NCBI GenBank assembly: GCA_024226555.1 | Contig: JAAELO010000330.1 | Span: forward strand, 1-44,858 | Direction: 5' to 3' | Length of the DNA: 44,858 nt | DNA from: Desulfobacterales bacterium | GTDB taxonomy: Bacteria; Desulfobacterota; Desulfobacteria; Desulfobacterales; JAAELO01 | In this document: one piece after another, positions 14,748 through 22,638 of the stretch | How the letters are laid out: each line of letters begins with the position of its first letter | Numbering within the stretch: position 1 is the first letter of the stretch | Translations under genes and position numbers: made by a program | The notes under the pieces: generated by a model | Told to the model about the DNA's origin: nothing | What the model saw: only the letters and a program-made list of their open reading frames with translations | Database searches by the model: none

Positions 14748-17165
14748 TTAAGGGAGTTTTGCGTTGAATTTCTCTATTATCCTCTTCGACATATTAGTAT
14801 GTATCTTGTTAACCTTCTTGTCTTTAAGGGTAGTGTTCTCAGATCTATAAGTAAGTCTGAAAGATAAACTCTTATAACCTTCCTCTATATTATCACCCTC
14901 ATAAAGATCGGAAACCCTCACACTCTCAAAAAGCTTCTCTTTAAACCCTTTGAACTCTTTTAAGATATCTCCGGCTTCAACATCTTTTTCAACAATCATA
15001 GTGATATCTCTCGTTACAGAGGGATATATCGGAAGCGGATATGTATTTAAAGATTCAGGGACTGCACTTAAAAGATTTTCATAACTCAGTTCAAAAATAA
15101 ATGCATCCTGCTTAAGATCAAAATTCTCTTTAACTTCAGTTTTTACCTTACCTATTAAACCAATCTCTTTATTGCCAGAAATAATTTTAGCAGAATAACC
15201 TTTTCTTGTATACAGGCACTCATCAACTGAAAGACTTGTGTATGTAACATTTTCAATTTTCAGTCTTTCCAGAAGCTCTTCAACAATACCTTTAGCATCA
15301 TAAAAGCTGACAGAGTCTTCCTTTTGATACCATACAGGATCTTTTGTTCCACCTGTTATAACACCTGCAAGCATTTCAGTCTCAGTTGGCTGCTGGTTCT
15401 GACCATTACTGATAAAAATATTTCCAAATTCAAACAGTTTAAGAGTTTTATTCTGGTTCGCATTATTATGCTTCATGTTCTGAAGCAAACCTGGAATAAC
15501 AGATGTTCTCATCACACCCTGATCTTCAGTCAGAGGATTTAAGATTCCAAGCATCTTCCTTCTATCATCATTTTCAGGAAGCATTAGAAGATCTGCGTTA
15601 TTGTCACCAATAAAACTGTAATTAATAGCTTCCGTCATACCAAGACCAAGAAGCATATCCTTAATTTTATCCCTGTAAAAAGTTACCTTTGGTGGAAGTG
15701 CAGATACCGAAGGAGCTACCGGATGTGTCACAGGAATTTTGTCGTAACCCTCAAGCCTTGCAACCTCTTCCATAAGATCAACTGGTCTTGATACATCAAC
15801 TCTGAATCCGGGAGCAATTACAAAAAGTGTATCTTCATCTTTAATAGAAACTTCGAACTCAACACTTTCAAGATGTTTTTTAATCTCTTCAATTGAGAGT
15901 TTCAAACCAAGTGCTCTGTTGGTCTGCATCATGCTCAGATTCAGTTCAGTTCTTTTGTGCTTAATTGGATTTTCATCAATTACTCCACTAACAAGTTTTC
16001 CACCTGTAAGTTCGGCAATTAGAGCTGCTGCCCTTTTTAAAGCAAATAGTGTTCCTTCAGGATCAACACCTCTTTCAAATCTGTGCGTTGCATCTGTTCC
16101 AAGATTAAGTTTCTTTGCAGTCTTTCTAATTGAAGTAGGACTAAAATATGCACTCTCAAGAAGAACTTTAGTTGTATTATCACCAATTTCTGAATTTTGA
16201 CCACCCATTACACCACCTACTGCAACAGGCTTTTTACCATCACAAATCATCAGTGTTTCACTTGATAGAGTTCTCTCTTTGTCATCAAGGGTTGTAAATT
16301 TGTCGCCTTCATTTGCTCTCTTAACAACAATTCTGCTCTCTTCCAAATGATCAAGATCGAAAGCATGAAGGGGTTGCCCTGTTTCCATCATTACAAAATT
16401 TGTTATATCTACAATGTTATTGATTGGTGTTAAACCAACTGAAAGTAGTCTGTCCTGTAGCCAGAATGGAGAATCTGCTACTTTTGCATCAAGGATAAGA
16501 GCTGCTGTATATCTTGGGCACAACTCAGGGTCTTCTATAGTAACACTTACATGTTCATTTATATCACCTGACGCAGCAAGATCTTTAACCTCTGGAAATT
16601 TAACACTTGTATTTTCCATTGCTGCTATTTCCCTTGCAACGCCTATCAAACCAAGGCAATCTGGTCTGTTTGGAGTTAAGCCAATTTCCAGGGTATAATC
16701 TTCCAAACTAAGAGCTTTTAATAGAGTATCACCAATAGTCAGGTTTGTATCAAGCTCTATAATACCATCAGCATCAACACCTATCTGAAGTTCTATTGCA
16801 GAACAGATCATACCTTCAGATTTTTCCCCCCTGATTTTTCCCTTTTTCAGAGGTTTTCCCTCTGTTGTTGGAAGAATAGTTCCAGGAAGAGCAAGGGCTA
16901 CAGTTAAACCATCCCGCACATTTGGCGCTCCACAAACAACCTGTATAACTTTTTCACCGGTATCAACCTCACAAACACTTAGTTTGTCGGCATCGGGATG
17001 TTTTTTTGCAGAGTTTACCTTGGCTACGATTACCTCATTTAGATATTCGAATCTACTCTCAACTGTTTCAATCTCAAGTCCGGCCATAGTCAGACTGTCT
17101 GATAATTCAGTTATATCTTTATTGATAGGAGCGTATTCTTTTAACCAGTTTAAGCTTACTTTCAT
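14748..17165 (-). CDS. pheT: Phenylalanyl-tRNA synthetase beta subunit
   Basis: 805 residues, normal length. With PheS it forms the alpha2-beta2 enzyme that charges tRNA-Phe. Domains in order: an N-terminal tRNA-binding (EMAP-like) region, about 40-150, with VVCGAPNVRDGL; the B3/B4 editing domain, about 210-390; a B5 domain with RALGLKLSIEEIKKHLESVEF; the catalytic-like core; and the C-terminal FDX-ACB anticodon-binding domain, about 710-805, with YPLPIYPSVTRDITMIV. The ATG is one base after the pheS stop, so the pair is coupled. The stop codon lies within a CTCCC/GGGAG hairpin (14740-14756). Confidence 0.97.
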   Translation of the reverse strand: MKVSLNWLKEYAPINKDITELSDSLTMAGLEIETVESRFEYLNEVIVAKVNSAKKHPDADKLSVCEVDTGEKVIQVVCGAPNVRDGLTVALALPGTILPTTEGKPLKKGKIRGEKSEGMICSAIELQIGVDADGIIELDTNLTIGDTLLKALSLEDYTLEIGLTPNRPDCLGLIGVAREIAAMENTSVKFPEVKDLAASGDINEHVSVTIEDPELCPRYTAALILDAKVADSPFWLQDRLLSVGLTPINNIVDITNFVMMETGQPLHAFDLDHLEESRIVVKRANEGDKFTTLDDKERTLSSETLMICDGKKPVAVGGVMGGQNSEIGDNTTKVLLESAYFSPTSIRKTAKKLNLGTDATHRFERGVDPEGTLFALKRAAALIAELTGGKLVSGVIDENPIKHKRTELNLSMMQTNRALGLKLSIEEIKKHLESVEFEVSIKDEDTLFVIAPGFRVDVSRPVDLMEEVARLEGYDKIPVTHPVAPSVSALPPKVTFYRDKIKDMLLGLGMTEAINYSFIGDNNADLLMLPENDDRRKMLGILNPLTEDQGVMRTSVIPGLLQNMKHNNANQNKTLKLFEFGNIFISNGQNQQPTETEMLAGVITGGTKDPVWYQKEDSVSFYDAKGIVEELLERLKIENVTYTSLSVDECLYTRKGYSAKIISGNKEIGLIGKVKTEVKENFDLKQDAFIFELSYENLLSAVPESLNTYPLPIYPSVTRDITMIVEKDVEAGDILKEFKGFKEKLFESVRVSDLYEGDNIEEGYKSLSFRLTYRSENTTLKDKKVNKIHTNMSKRIIEKFNAKLP

Positions 17166-17166
17166 A

Positions 17167-18174
17167 TTAAAATTGTCCCAGAAATCTTATATCGTTTTCA
17201 TAATACTTTCGAATGTCATCAATACCGTATTTAAGCATAGCAATTCTCTCTACACCCATTCCGAAAGCAAACCCTGTGATAACCTCTGTGTCATATCCGG
17301 CATATTCAAAAACTCCAGGATGAACCATTCCTGATCCTAAAATTTCAAGCCATCCTGTTTGAGAACAAACCCTGCATCCTTTTCCTCTGCATATAACACA
17401 TCTGATATCAACCTCAGCGCTTGGTTCTGTAAAAGGAAAGAAACTTGGTCTGAATCTAAGAGAAGTATCCTCATCAAAAATCTGGTGAATAAAACTTGTA
17501 AGAACTCCTTTAAGGTCACCGAAAGAGATATTCTCATCAACCATTAACCCCTCAACCTGATGAAACATGGGTGTGTGTGTAATATCTGAGTCGCATCTGT
17601 AAACTTTTCCCGGCACAATATATTTTAACGGAGGTTTTTCTTTCTCCATAACCCTTGCCTGCATTGGAGAAGTGTGCGTTCTTAAAAGAATATTTTCAGA
17701 TACATAATAGGTATCCTGCATCTCTCTTGCCGGATGATTATGAGGGAAATTCAGAGCTTCAAAATTATAGTAATCCGTTTCAACTTCAGGTCCTTCTGCA
17801 ATATTAAAACCCATGCTTGAAAAGATTGAGCAGATCTCTCTTGTAATAATAGTTACCGGATGTAGTGCGCCCTGAGCAGGTCTCACTCCTGGCAGAGAAA
17901 CATCAATACCTGTATCTGCTTCCTCAATCTCTCTTTTAATAGAAACAATTTTTTCAGCAAGAGCAGATTCAAAAGCAGTTCGAACCTCATTAACTTTTTT
18001 ACCGGCAGCAGGTCTCTCCTCACTTGGAAGATTTGAGAGATTTTTTGAAAAAGATGTAATAAAGCCTTTTTTTCCGGTATATTTTACAGTAATGGAATCA
18101 AGTTCTTTCAAATCTTTGGCATTATCGATCTCTTCCAGCGACTCTTTTTGGATATCTTCTATGGCTTTGTTCAC
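17167..18174 (-). CDS. pheS: Phenylalanyl-tRNA synthetase alpha subunit
   Basis: 335 residues; catalytic subunit of the phenylalanine-tRNA ligase. An N-terminal coiled coil (about 1-90) is followed by the class II core with RTHTSPMQARVME, MFHQVEGLMVDE, motif 2 (RFRPSFFPFTEPSAEVD) and motif 3 (GFAFGMGVERIAMLKYGI). The CVICRGKGCRVCSQTGWLE segment is a cysteine-containing insert common in bacterial PheS. The start is GTG at 18174 (GTG AAC AAA), with a modest GAG site. A terminator-type hairpin 34 bases upstream separates it from rplT and may attenuate expression. Confidence 0.97.
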   Translation of the reverse strand: MNKAIEDIQKESLEEIDNAKDLKELDSITVKYTGKKGFITSFSKNLSNLPSEERPAAGKKVNEVRTAFESALAEKIVSIKREIEEADTGIDVSLPGVRPAQGALHPVTIITREICSIFSSMGFNIAEGPEVETDYYNFEALNFPHNHPAREMQDTYYVSENILLRTHTSPMQARVMEKEKPPLKYIVPGKVYRCDSDITHTPMFHQVEGLMVDENISFGDLKGVLTSFIHQIFDEDTSLRFRPSFFPFTEPSAEVDIRCVICRGKGCRVCSQTGWLEILGSGMVHPGVFEYAGYDTEVITGFAFGMGVERIAMLKYGIDDIRKYYENDIRFLGQF

Positions 18175-18207
18175 TTTGAGCTCTCTATAAATTTATAGTT
18201 TTAGTCT

Positions 18208-18241
18208 AAAAAAAAACCGGTGAGGTAGCAGCCACACCGGT
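18208..18241 (-). terminator. Terminator/attenuator between rplT and pheS
   Basis: On the minus strand ACCGGTG / CACCGGT (18241-18235 and 18222-18216) with a 12-base loop, followed by T9. An upstream stem GATTTGA / TCAAATC (18282-18276 and 18267-18261) lies between it and the rplT stop. This is a strong intrinsic terminator placed just before pheS, the position used by the pheM attenuator in enteric bacteria. No Phe-rich leader peptide was found. Confidence 0.85.
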
Positions 18242-18301
18242 AAATTTTTTCTATTTAGTCGATTTGAGGTTTAAATCAAATCTTAAAATTTTTTAATAGT
18301 C

Positions 18302-18652
18302 TTACTGCTGTTGTGTAGATAATTCAACAACTTTAGTAAAAGCAGATGGATCTGATACTGCAAGCTCTGCAAGTACCTTTCTATCCAGCTCCACATTCGC
18401 AAGTTTTAGTCCATGGATGAACTTGCTGTAAGAAAGACCATTCATTCTGGCTCCGGCATTAATTCTGGCAATCCAAAGCTTTCTAAAATCTCTTTTTCTC
18501 TGCTTTCTATCACGGTATCCATACATTAACGCTTTATCAACAGCATCTGCTGCTGTTCTAAATAGTTTACTGCGACCGCCTCTAAAACCTTTAGCCAGTT
18601 TTAGAACTTTATTTCTTCTTTTTCTGGCTTTAGTGCCTCTTTTTATTCTCAT
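18302..18652 (-). CDS. rplT: 50S ribosomal protein L20
   Basis: 116 residues, typical of L20. The basic N-terminal extension ([20 protein letters not shown], then [12 protein letters not shown]) and the globular part ([20 protein letters not shown]) are clear. It binds 23S rRNA early in assembly and in several bacteria represses its own operon. It lies 35 bases downstream of rpmI and shares its operon; a terminator follows. Confidence 0.98.
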   Translation of the reverse strand: MRIKRGTKARKRRNKVLKLAKGFRGGRSKLFRTAADAVDKALMYGYRDRKQRKRDFRKLWIARINAGARMNGLSYSKFIHGLKLANVELDRKVLAELAVSDPSAFTKVVELSTQQQ

Positions 18653-18687
18653 CTATATACTCTCCTCTTAAGCGTTACATCGCAAAA

Positions 18688-18885
18688 TTATGCGTTTGGT
18701 AGAAGTCTTCTTACTTCCTTCATATCTGACTTGCAAATAATCTGGTCCGTACGAAGAGATCTTTTACGCTTTGTAGTTTTCTTTGTTAAAATATGGCTAG
18801 AGTTTGCTTTACGGAACTTAAATTTTCCCGAACCGGTTTTTTTAAAACGCTTCGCAGCAGCTCTGTTTGTTTTAATTTTTGGCAT
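18688..18885 (-). CDS. rpmI: 50S ribosomal protein L35
   Basis: 65 residues, normal for L35: [20 protein letters not shown], then [21 protein letters not shown] precedes the ATG. It sits between infC and rplT in the standard infC-rpmI-rplT order. A hairpin lies in the leader between infC and this gene. Confidence 0.98.
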   Translation of the reverse strand: MPKIKTNRAAAKRFKKTGSGKFKFRKANSSHILTKKTTKRKRSLRTDQIICKSDMKEVRRLLPNA

Positions 18886-18981
18886 TAAACATTCTCCTGA
18901 AATTTATATTTCTATATAATATTATTCAGATACTCTTGAAAGTTTGATAAACAGCGGGGACATAATGTCATTAAACATTTA

Positions 18982-19014
18982 AAGCGTGATCCTTTCCCTA
19001 ATAAGGTCACGCTT
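18982..19014 (-). promoter_or_regulatory. Hairpin in the rpmI leader (possible L20-responsive structure)
   Basis: AAGCGTGATCCTT (18982-18994) and AAGGTCACGCTT (19003-19014) pair almost completely. There is no T run after it on the minus strand, so it is not a standard terminator. The infC-rpmI gap is where L20 autoregulatory RNA structures occur in other bacteria; assignment to L20 is inference. Confidence 0.4.
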
Positions 19015-19044
19015 AATCGTCACAAAGTATCGGGTATACGCTAT

Positions 19045-19575
19045 TTATTTTGGTGCAATGACCATAGTCATTGTACGTCCTTCAAATTTTGGATATTGCT
19101 CTACTGTACCTAAATCTTCAACCTTTATTGAGATCTCCTGAAGAAGTTCCTTCCCTTTCTGGGAAAGAGTAATCTCTCTTCCTCTAAACATACAAGTTAC
19201 TTTGACCTTATCCTTTCTTGTAAGGAATTTTCTTATGTGGCCAACTTTTGTATTTAAATCATGTTCCCCTGTTTTAGGTCTTAATTTTATCTCTTTGACC
19301 TGAAATGAGCTCTGTTTCTTTTTTGCTTCCTGCATCTTCTTGGTCTCTTCGTATTTAAATCGACCAAAATCCATTATTTTACAAACAGGTGGTGATGCGT
19401 TTGGGGATACCTCAACCAGATCTAATCCGTGGTCACCTGCAATAGCAAGAGCTTTATACAATGGAATGACACCTAACTGTTCTCCATCCGGGTCTACTAC
19501 CCTGACTTCCTTAGCTCTTATTTGACTATTAATATTTGTTTTTTCGGTTTTTGTTGACCTATATTTCTTAGCTAT
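19045..19575 (-). CDS. infC: Translation initiation factor IF-3 with apparent AUA start codon
   Basis: 176 residues when started at ATA 19575, which lies six bases after a perfect AGGAGG. This frame gives the full IF-3 N-domain (NINSQIRAKEVRVVDPDGEQ, then LGVIPLYKAL). The linker and C-domain follow (FGRFKYEETKKMQEAKKKQ, KEIKLRPKTGEHDLNTKV, MFRGREITL). The first conventional start (TTG at 19461) would delete most of the N-domain and has no ribosome site. infC is known for starting at rare codons such as AUU, which IF-3 itself discriminates against; that gives negative autoregulation. IF-3 binds the 30S subunit and proofreads initiation. thrS, often upstream, is absent. Confidence 0.93.
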   Translation of the reverse strand: MAKKYRSTKTEKTNINSQIRAKEVRVVDPDGEQLGVIPLYKALAIAGDHGLDLVEVSPNASPPVCKIMDFGRFKYEETKKMQEAKKKQSSFQVKEIKLRPKTGEHDLNTKVGHIRKFLTRKDKVKVTCMFRGREITLSQKGKELLQEISIKVEDLGTVEQYPKFEGRTMTMVIAPK

Positions 19576-19648
19576 TGCCTTCCTCCTAACGATAATAATG
19601 TGTTAAACAAAATAAGAAACTAATCCTCTAAAATTCAAATAATTCTTT

Positions 19649-19677
19649 TATATAAATAAAATTGAACTTAAAATCAA
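19649..19677 (-). promoter_or_regulatory. Possible infC operon promoter
   Basis: Minus strand -35-like TTGATT (19677-19672), 17-bp spacer, -10-like TATATA (19654-19649). It lies about 70 bases before the infC start. The rest of the 318-base gap (19576-19893) is AT-rich with nothing else recognised. Confidence 0.35.
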
Positions 19678-19893
19678 GTGAAAAAACCAACTAAACCCTT
19701 TAATTGATTAAAAAATAAAGATATTACCATAGATTGTATATAGATACTACTTTAAATACACATATAGTGGAATTATTTTTTGTTAAAATAGTAACCTGTT
19801 TTTACATTCTTTTTTAAATTTGCCAATTTTAACAAATCTCTATTTCGGACAATTCTGATGATTTATTTCAAAAGCTTTTGAAGGGAAACAAAT

Positions 19894-20379
19894 CTATTGT
19901 TTTAGTGTATAGGATTCCAGATAACTATTTTTCCAGTATTTGTTAGCTGGATTTTTGAAAAATTCCTTAAATAAATTCAGACTTTCTGCCCTTAAAACAT
20001 CTTTTGTAATATTTAGTGAGCTTTCACTATATAAAACTGGCATTTTAGTAAGATCTGCTGAAGTTCCTCCGCCCATGGCATCTTCATAGCCATAAACAAG
20101 GTTTCCAATTCCACTTATTAAAATAGCGCCATAACACATCATGCAAGGTTCAAGTGTTGAATATATTGTAACACTCTTCCTGTCAGTAATTTCTGATTTA
20201 TAAAAACTGCTCAAGGCGTTCATCTCAGCATGGGCAGTTTCATCAAAAGAGTTCAAACGTTCTGATTCAGTAATGATCTTACCATCATGAACTATTATAG
20301 CCCCAACAGGAAACTCTCCATTATTAAGAGCTTTTTCTGCAAGTTCCAAAGCTTTTTTCATATATAAATCATGATCCAT
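19894..20379 (-). CDS. Nucleoside / tRNA-adenosine deaminase family protein
   Basis: 161 residues of the cytidine-deaminase-like fold. Zinc and catalytic motifs are intact: HAEMNAL (His plus proton-shuttle Glu) and PCMMC (two Cys ligands). The N-terminus MKKALELAEKALNNGEFPVG, then AIIVHDGKII, is typical of TadA and guanine-deaminase-like enzymes. TadA would convert A34 to inosine in tRNA-Arg. Against a firm tadA call, the second motif is EPCMMCYGAI rather than the usual EPCPMCAGAI. Monocistronic. Confidence 0.82.
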   Translation of the reverse strand: MDHDLYMKKALELAEKALNNGEFPVGAIIVHDGKIITESERLNSFDETAHAEMNALSSFYKSEITDRKSVTIYSTLEPCMMCYGAILISGIGNLVYGYEDAMGGGTSADLTKMPVLYSESSLNITKDVLRAESLNLFKEFFKNPANKYWKNSYLESYTLKQ

Positions 20380-20459
20380 ACAAACTATTCTTTCTTATTG
20401 AAATTTTTTTTTGAGAGTATCACATTTGAGTTGAAAAAAAAGCAGAATTAGAGTTTTAA

Positions 20460-20488
20460 ATGATGAGAAAAAAAGAATAGTTTGTCAA
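20460..20488 (-). promoter_or_regulatory. Possible promoter of the deaminase gene
   Basis: Minus strand -35 TTGACA (20488-20483), 17-bp spacer, -10-like CATCAT (20465-20460), about 80 bases before the start codon. The -10 is poor. Confidence 0.35.
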
Positions 20489-20622
20489 ACCACTGGGAAA
20501 CACAATCTCCCAACTTTTCCTATATTCATACGTAATCTTTTTCTTTTTTGGTATGAACCAATTCACATCAATATAAAAATAATTTTCATCCCAAATAGAA
20601 ATGCGGGAATCTATAATTACAA

Positions 20623-21558
20623 TTACCCAACCAGAGACCGCAGCACAAAAGTCAGATTTTTAGGATTCTCTCCTACCCTTCTTATTGTATAGGGCCACCA
20701 CTCCTTGCCATAAGGGGTGTAAAGTCTCAGATTAAAATCCCTTTTCACTATCTCCTCCTGAAATTTTTTCCGAACTCCATACAGCATTTCAAATTCAAAT
20801 TTGTCTTTTGATATCCTATTTCGCTTGGCAATACGTATTATTTTTTCAACCATATTATGATCATGAGTGGCAAAAACCGGGTAAAAACCATTTTCGATAT
20901 GCTTTTTTGAAAGCATCTTTTCAGAAATTGTTATGTAGTTTTTATCGATATCTTTTCTGTTTGTATAAGCACCTTTCTTTTCGGCAAAAGCTCCTTTTAC
21001 AAGCCTTACTTTACCATCTCCCCTTTGAAGTATCTGTTCAATATCATTAGATGTTCTTCTTAGATAGGCCTGCAGAGTTATTCCAGCTGGAAGACCTCCT
21101 TTAATCAAAGAATTATATATCTTCACTGTATCTGATGTTACTGAGGAATCCTCCATATCGATCATCAAATAATCATTAATCCCTCTTTTTTGCTTTTCTA
21201 TATCAAAAGCGATCTCTTTAATGTTGTTTAAGCAGTAGTCATAATCATGCATTAAACCAACTTGTGTAGGGTCTACTGAAACATGAATATCAGTTTTTCC
21301 AATTGAGTTAACAACTCTTTTTAAAGAGTTTACAGTAACTTCAATCATCTCTTTATCTTCAACATATTCGCCTAAATAAAAAAATGATGTTTTGATTTTT
21401 CTTCCTGATAATATATTTGAGGTTTCAATGATTTTCTCTTCTGAATCGCCCCCAATAAAACCCCTGGCAAACATAGAAAAAAAACGGTTATTATGAATAA
21501 AGTTTGTCAATCTTTTGCTGCGTGCCAAAAATATCATAAATTTCTGCCATATCTTCAT
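20623..21558 (-). CDS. Proline dehydrogenase (monofunctional)
   Basis: 311 residues, the size of stand-alone proline dehydrogenases, not the long bifunctional PutA. It oxidises proline to pyrroline-5-carboxylate using FAD, the first step of proline catabolism. The TIM-barrel landmarks are in order: HVSVDPTQVGLMHD, YLMIDMEDSSVTSDT, LQAYLRRT, VRLVKGAFAE, FATHDHNMV and FEMLYGVR. The C-terminal active-site block YTPYGKEWWPYTIRRVGENP carries the substrate-binding Arg pair. The aldehyde dehydrogenase partner is not in the window. The upstream AraC-type regulator in the same orientation, about 85 bases away, may control it. Confidence 0.9.
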   Translation of the reverse strand: MKIWQKFMIFLARSKRLTNFIHNNRFFSMFARGFIGGDSEEKIIETSNILSGRKIKTSFFYLGEYVEDKEMIEVTVNSLKRVVNSIGKTDIHVSVDPTQVGLMHDYDYCLNNIKEIAFDIEKQKRGINDYLMIDMEDSSVTSDTVKIYNSLIKGGLPAGITLQAYLRRTSNDIEQILQRGDGKVRLVKGAFAEKKGAYTNRKDIDKNYITISEKMLSKKHIENGFYPVFATHDHNMVEKIIRIAKRNRISKDKFEFEMLYGVRKKFQEEIVKRDFNLRLYTPYGKEWWPYTIRRVGENPKNLTFVLRSLVG

Positions 21559-21643
21559 CTCTATACTCCATGTAAAATGTTAAATTAGTAAATTATATTT
21601 TGGATTGGGGATGAAGGATTGTAAAAAATTGCAAATATAAATT

Positions 21644-22477
21644 CTATTTTTTTTTATAATCTATTGGATTAACACCAATAAAATTTCTAAAAGTCTTGAT
21701 AAAGTGGCTTTGATCAAAAAATCCTGAAGAAACTGCAGTTTCTGCAACGCTCGATCCTGCAAGCAGGAGATCTTTAGCGTATTCTATTCTTTTATTGATA
21801 AGGTATGCGTGTGGAGTTAACCTGTACTTTTTATTAAACTCTCTTATAATTTTAAATTTATTTTCATTGGTTATTTCGGTAAGATCATCAAGCCTGATCT
21901 CTTCTTTGAAATTTAAATCTATATAATCTTTGAGAGGCTCAACTGTCAGATTTTTAGAGTCTTTATTATCAACAATATTTTCTGTAATTGAAAAAACATT
22001 AAAAAATATTTCATCTAAAAATTTTATTGTTTCACTCTCTATCTTCAGCCCGTCTAACTCATTGTCAAAAATTTCGATAAATTTATTAATTAACTCAAGA
22101 GTGGAGTCATTTAGTGTGACTTGACATGGTTTCAAATTTCCGGAATTCACACCGAAAGTCTCATCAAACCAATCTTTTGATATATAGATCATTCTGAAAT
22201 TAAACTTTAAAGGATCATCAGGTTCACAAAGATGAACTGTTTCGGGAGGAATAATAATTGACTGATTAACATTTAATATGAATTCAAGCTCTTTGCAGGT
22301 AATCTTACTACTGCCACCCTCAATAAAACCTACGGAAAGTTCTTTATGGGAGTGTTTACGAACTGAATAAATATCTTCAGCCCCTGATTTGATCTCAATA
22401 TAAGGGATCAGTTTATTTCTAATGATTAAAGTACTAATTTTACTAATCCTTTCAATGAAAAGTAAAATTAACCCCAA
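21644..22477 (-). CDS. AraC-family transcriptional regulator (start uncertain)
   Basis: Up to 277 residues. The N-terminal half is a cupin-like ligand domain (SVRKHSHKELSVGFIEGG, IIPPETVHLCEPDD). The C-terminal 100 residues are the double helix-turn-helix AraC domain, with TPHAYLINKRIEYAKDLLLA, then SGFFDQSHFIKTFRNFIGV and the terminal PIDYKK. The start is a problem. The only conventional codon upstream of the cupin is a TTG at 22477 that lies inside a terminator hairpin and has no ribosome site, while GAAAGG occurs further in without an ATG/GTG/TTG at proper distance. The likely target is the adjacent proline dehydrogenase gene, by proximity only. Confidence 0.85.
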   Translation of the reverse strand: MGLILLFIERISKISTLIIRNKLIPYIEIKSGAEDIYSVRKHSHKELSVGFIEGGSSKITCKELEFILNVNQSIIIPPETVHLCEPDDPLKFNFRMIYISKDWFDETFGVNSGNLKPCQVTLNDSTLELINKFIEIFDNELDGLKIESETIKFLDEIFFNVFSITENIVDNKDSKNLTVEPLKDYIDLNFKEEIRLDDLTEITNENKFKIIREFNKKYRLTPHAYLINKRIEYAKDLLLAGSSVAETAVSSGFFDQSHFIKTFRNFIGVNPIDYKKK

Positions 22478-22492
22478 ACAATCATTTGGGGT
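22471..22492 (-). terminator. Terminator of the pnp / M16 protease transcript
   Basis: ACCCCAAA (22471-22478) / TTTGGGGT (22485-22492) with a 6-base loop, followed on the minus strand by a T-rich tract (TTAATTTTACTTTT). It would stop transcripts from the protease gene just ahead of the AraC gene. Confidence 0.65.
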
Positions 22493-22496
22493 TTAA

Positions 22497-22634
22497 TTAA
22501 GGGAACCACTAATAACAGCTCTTTTGGCGAAATACTTTGTTATTCCCAAAAAAAACTGTAATAAAATCGGATCGTTATTTTTGGAAATGCCTTGCTTTTC
22601 ATCCAAAATTCTAATTATTAGAGGTTCCCTTAAG
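22497..22634. mobile_element. MITE-like element, copy 2
   Basis: About 138 bp bounded by TTAAGGGAACCACTAATAA and TTATTAGAGGTTCCCTTAA, near-perfect terminal inverted repeats. The interior is shared with 9475-9643. It sits immediately after the M16 protease stop (22639) and before a terminator hairpin. It is noncoding. No clear target-site duplication beyond the TTAA ends. Confidence 0.8.
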
Positions 22635-22638
22635 ATAT

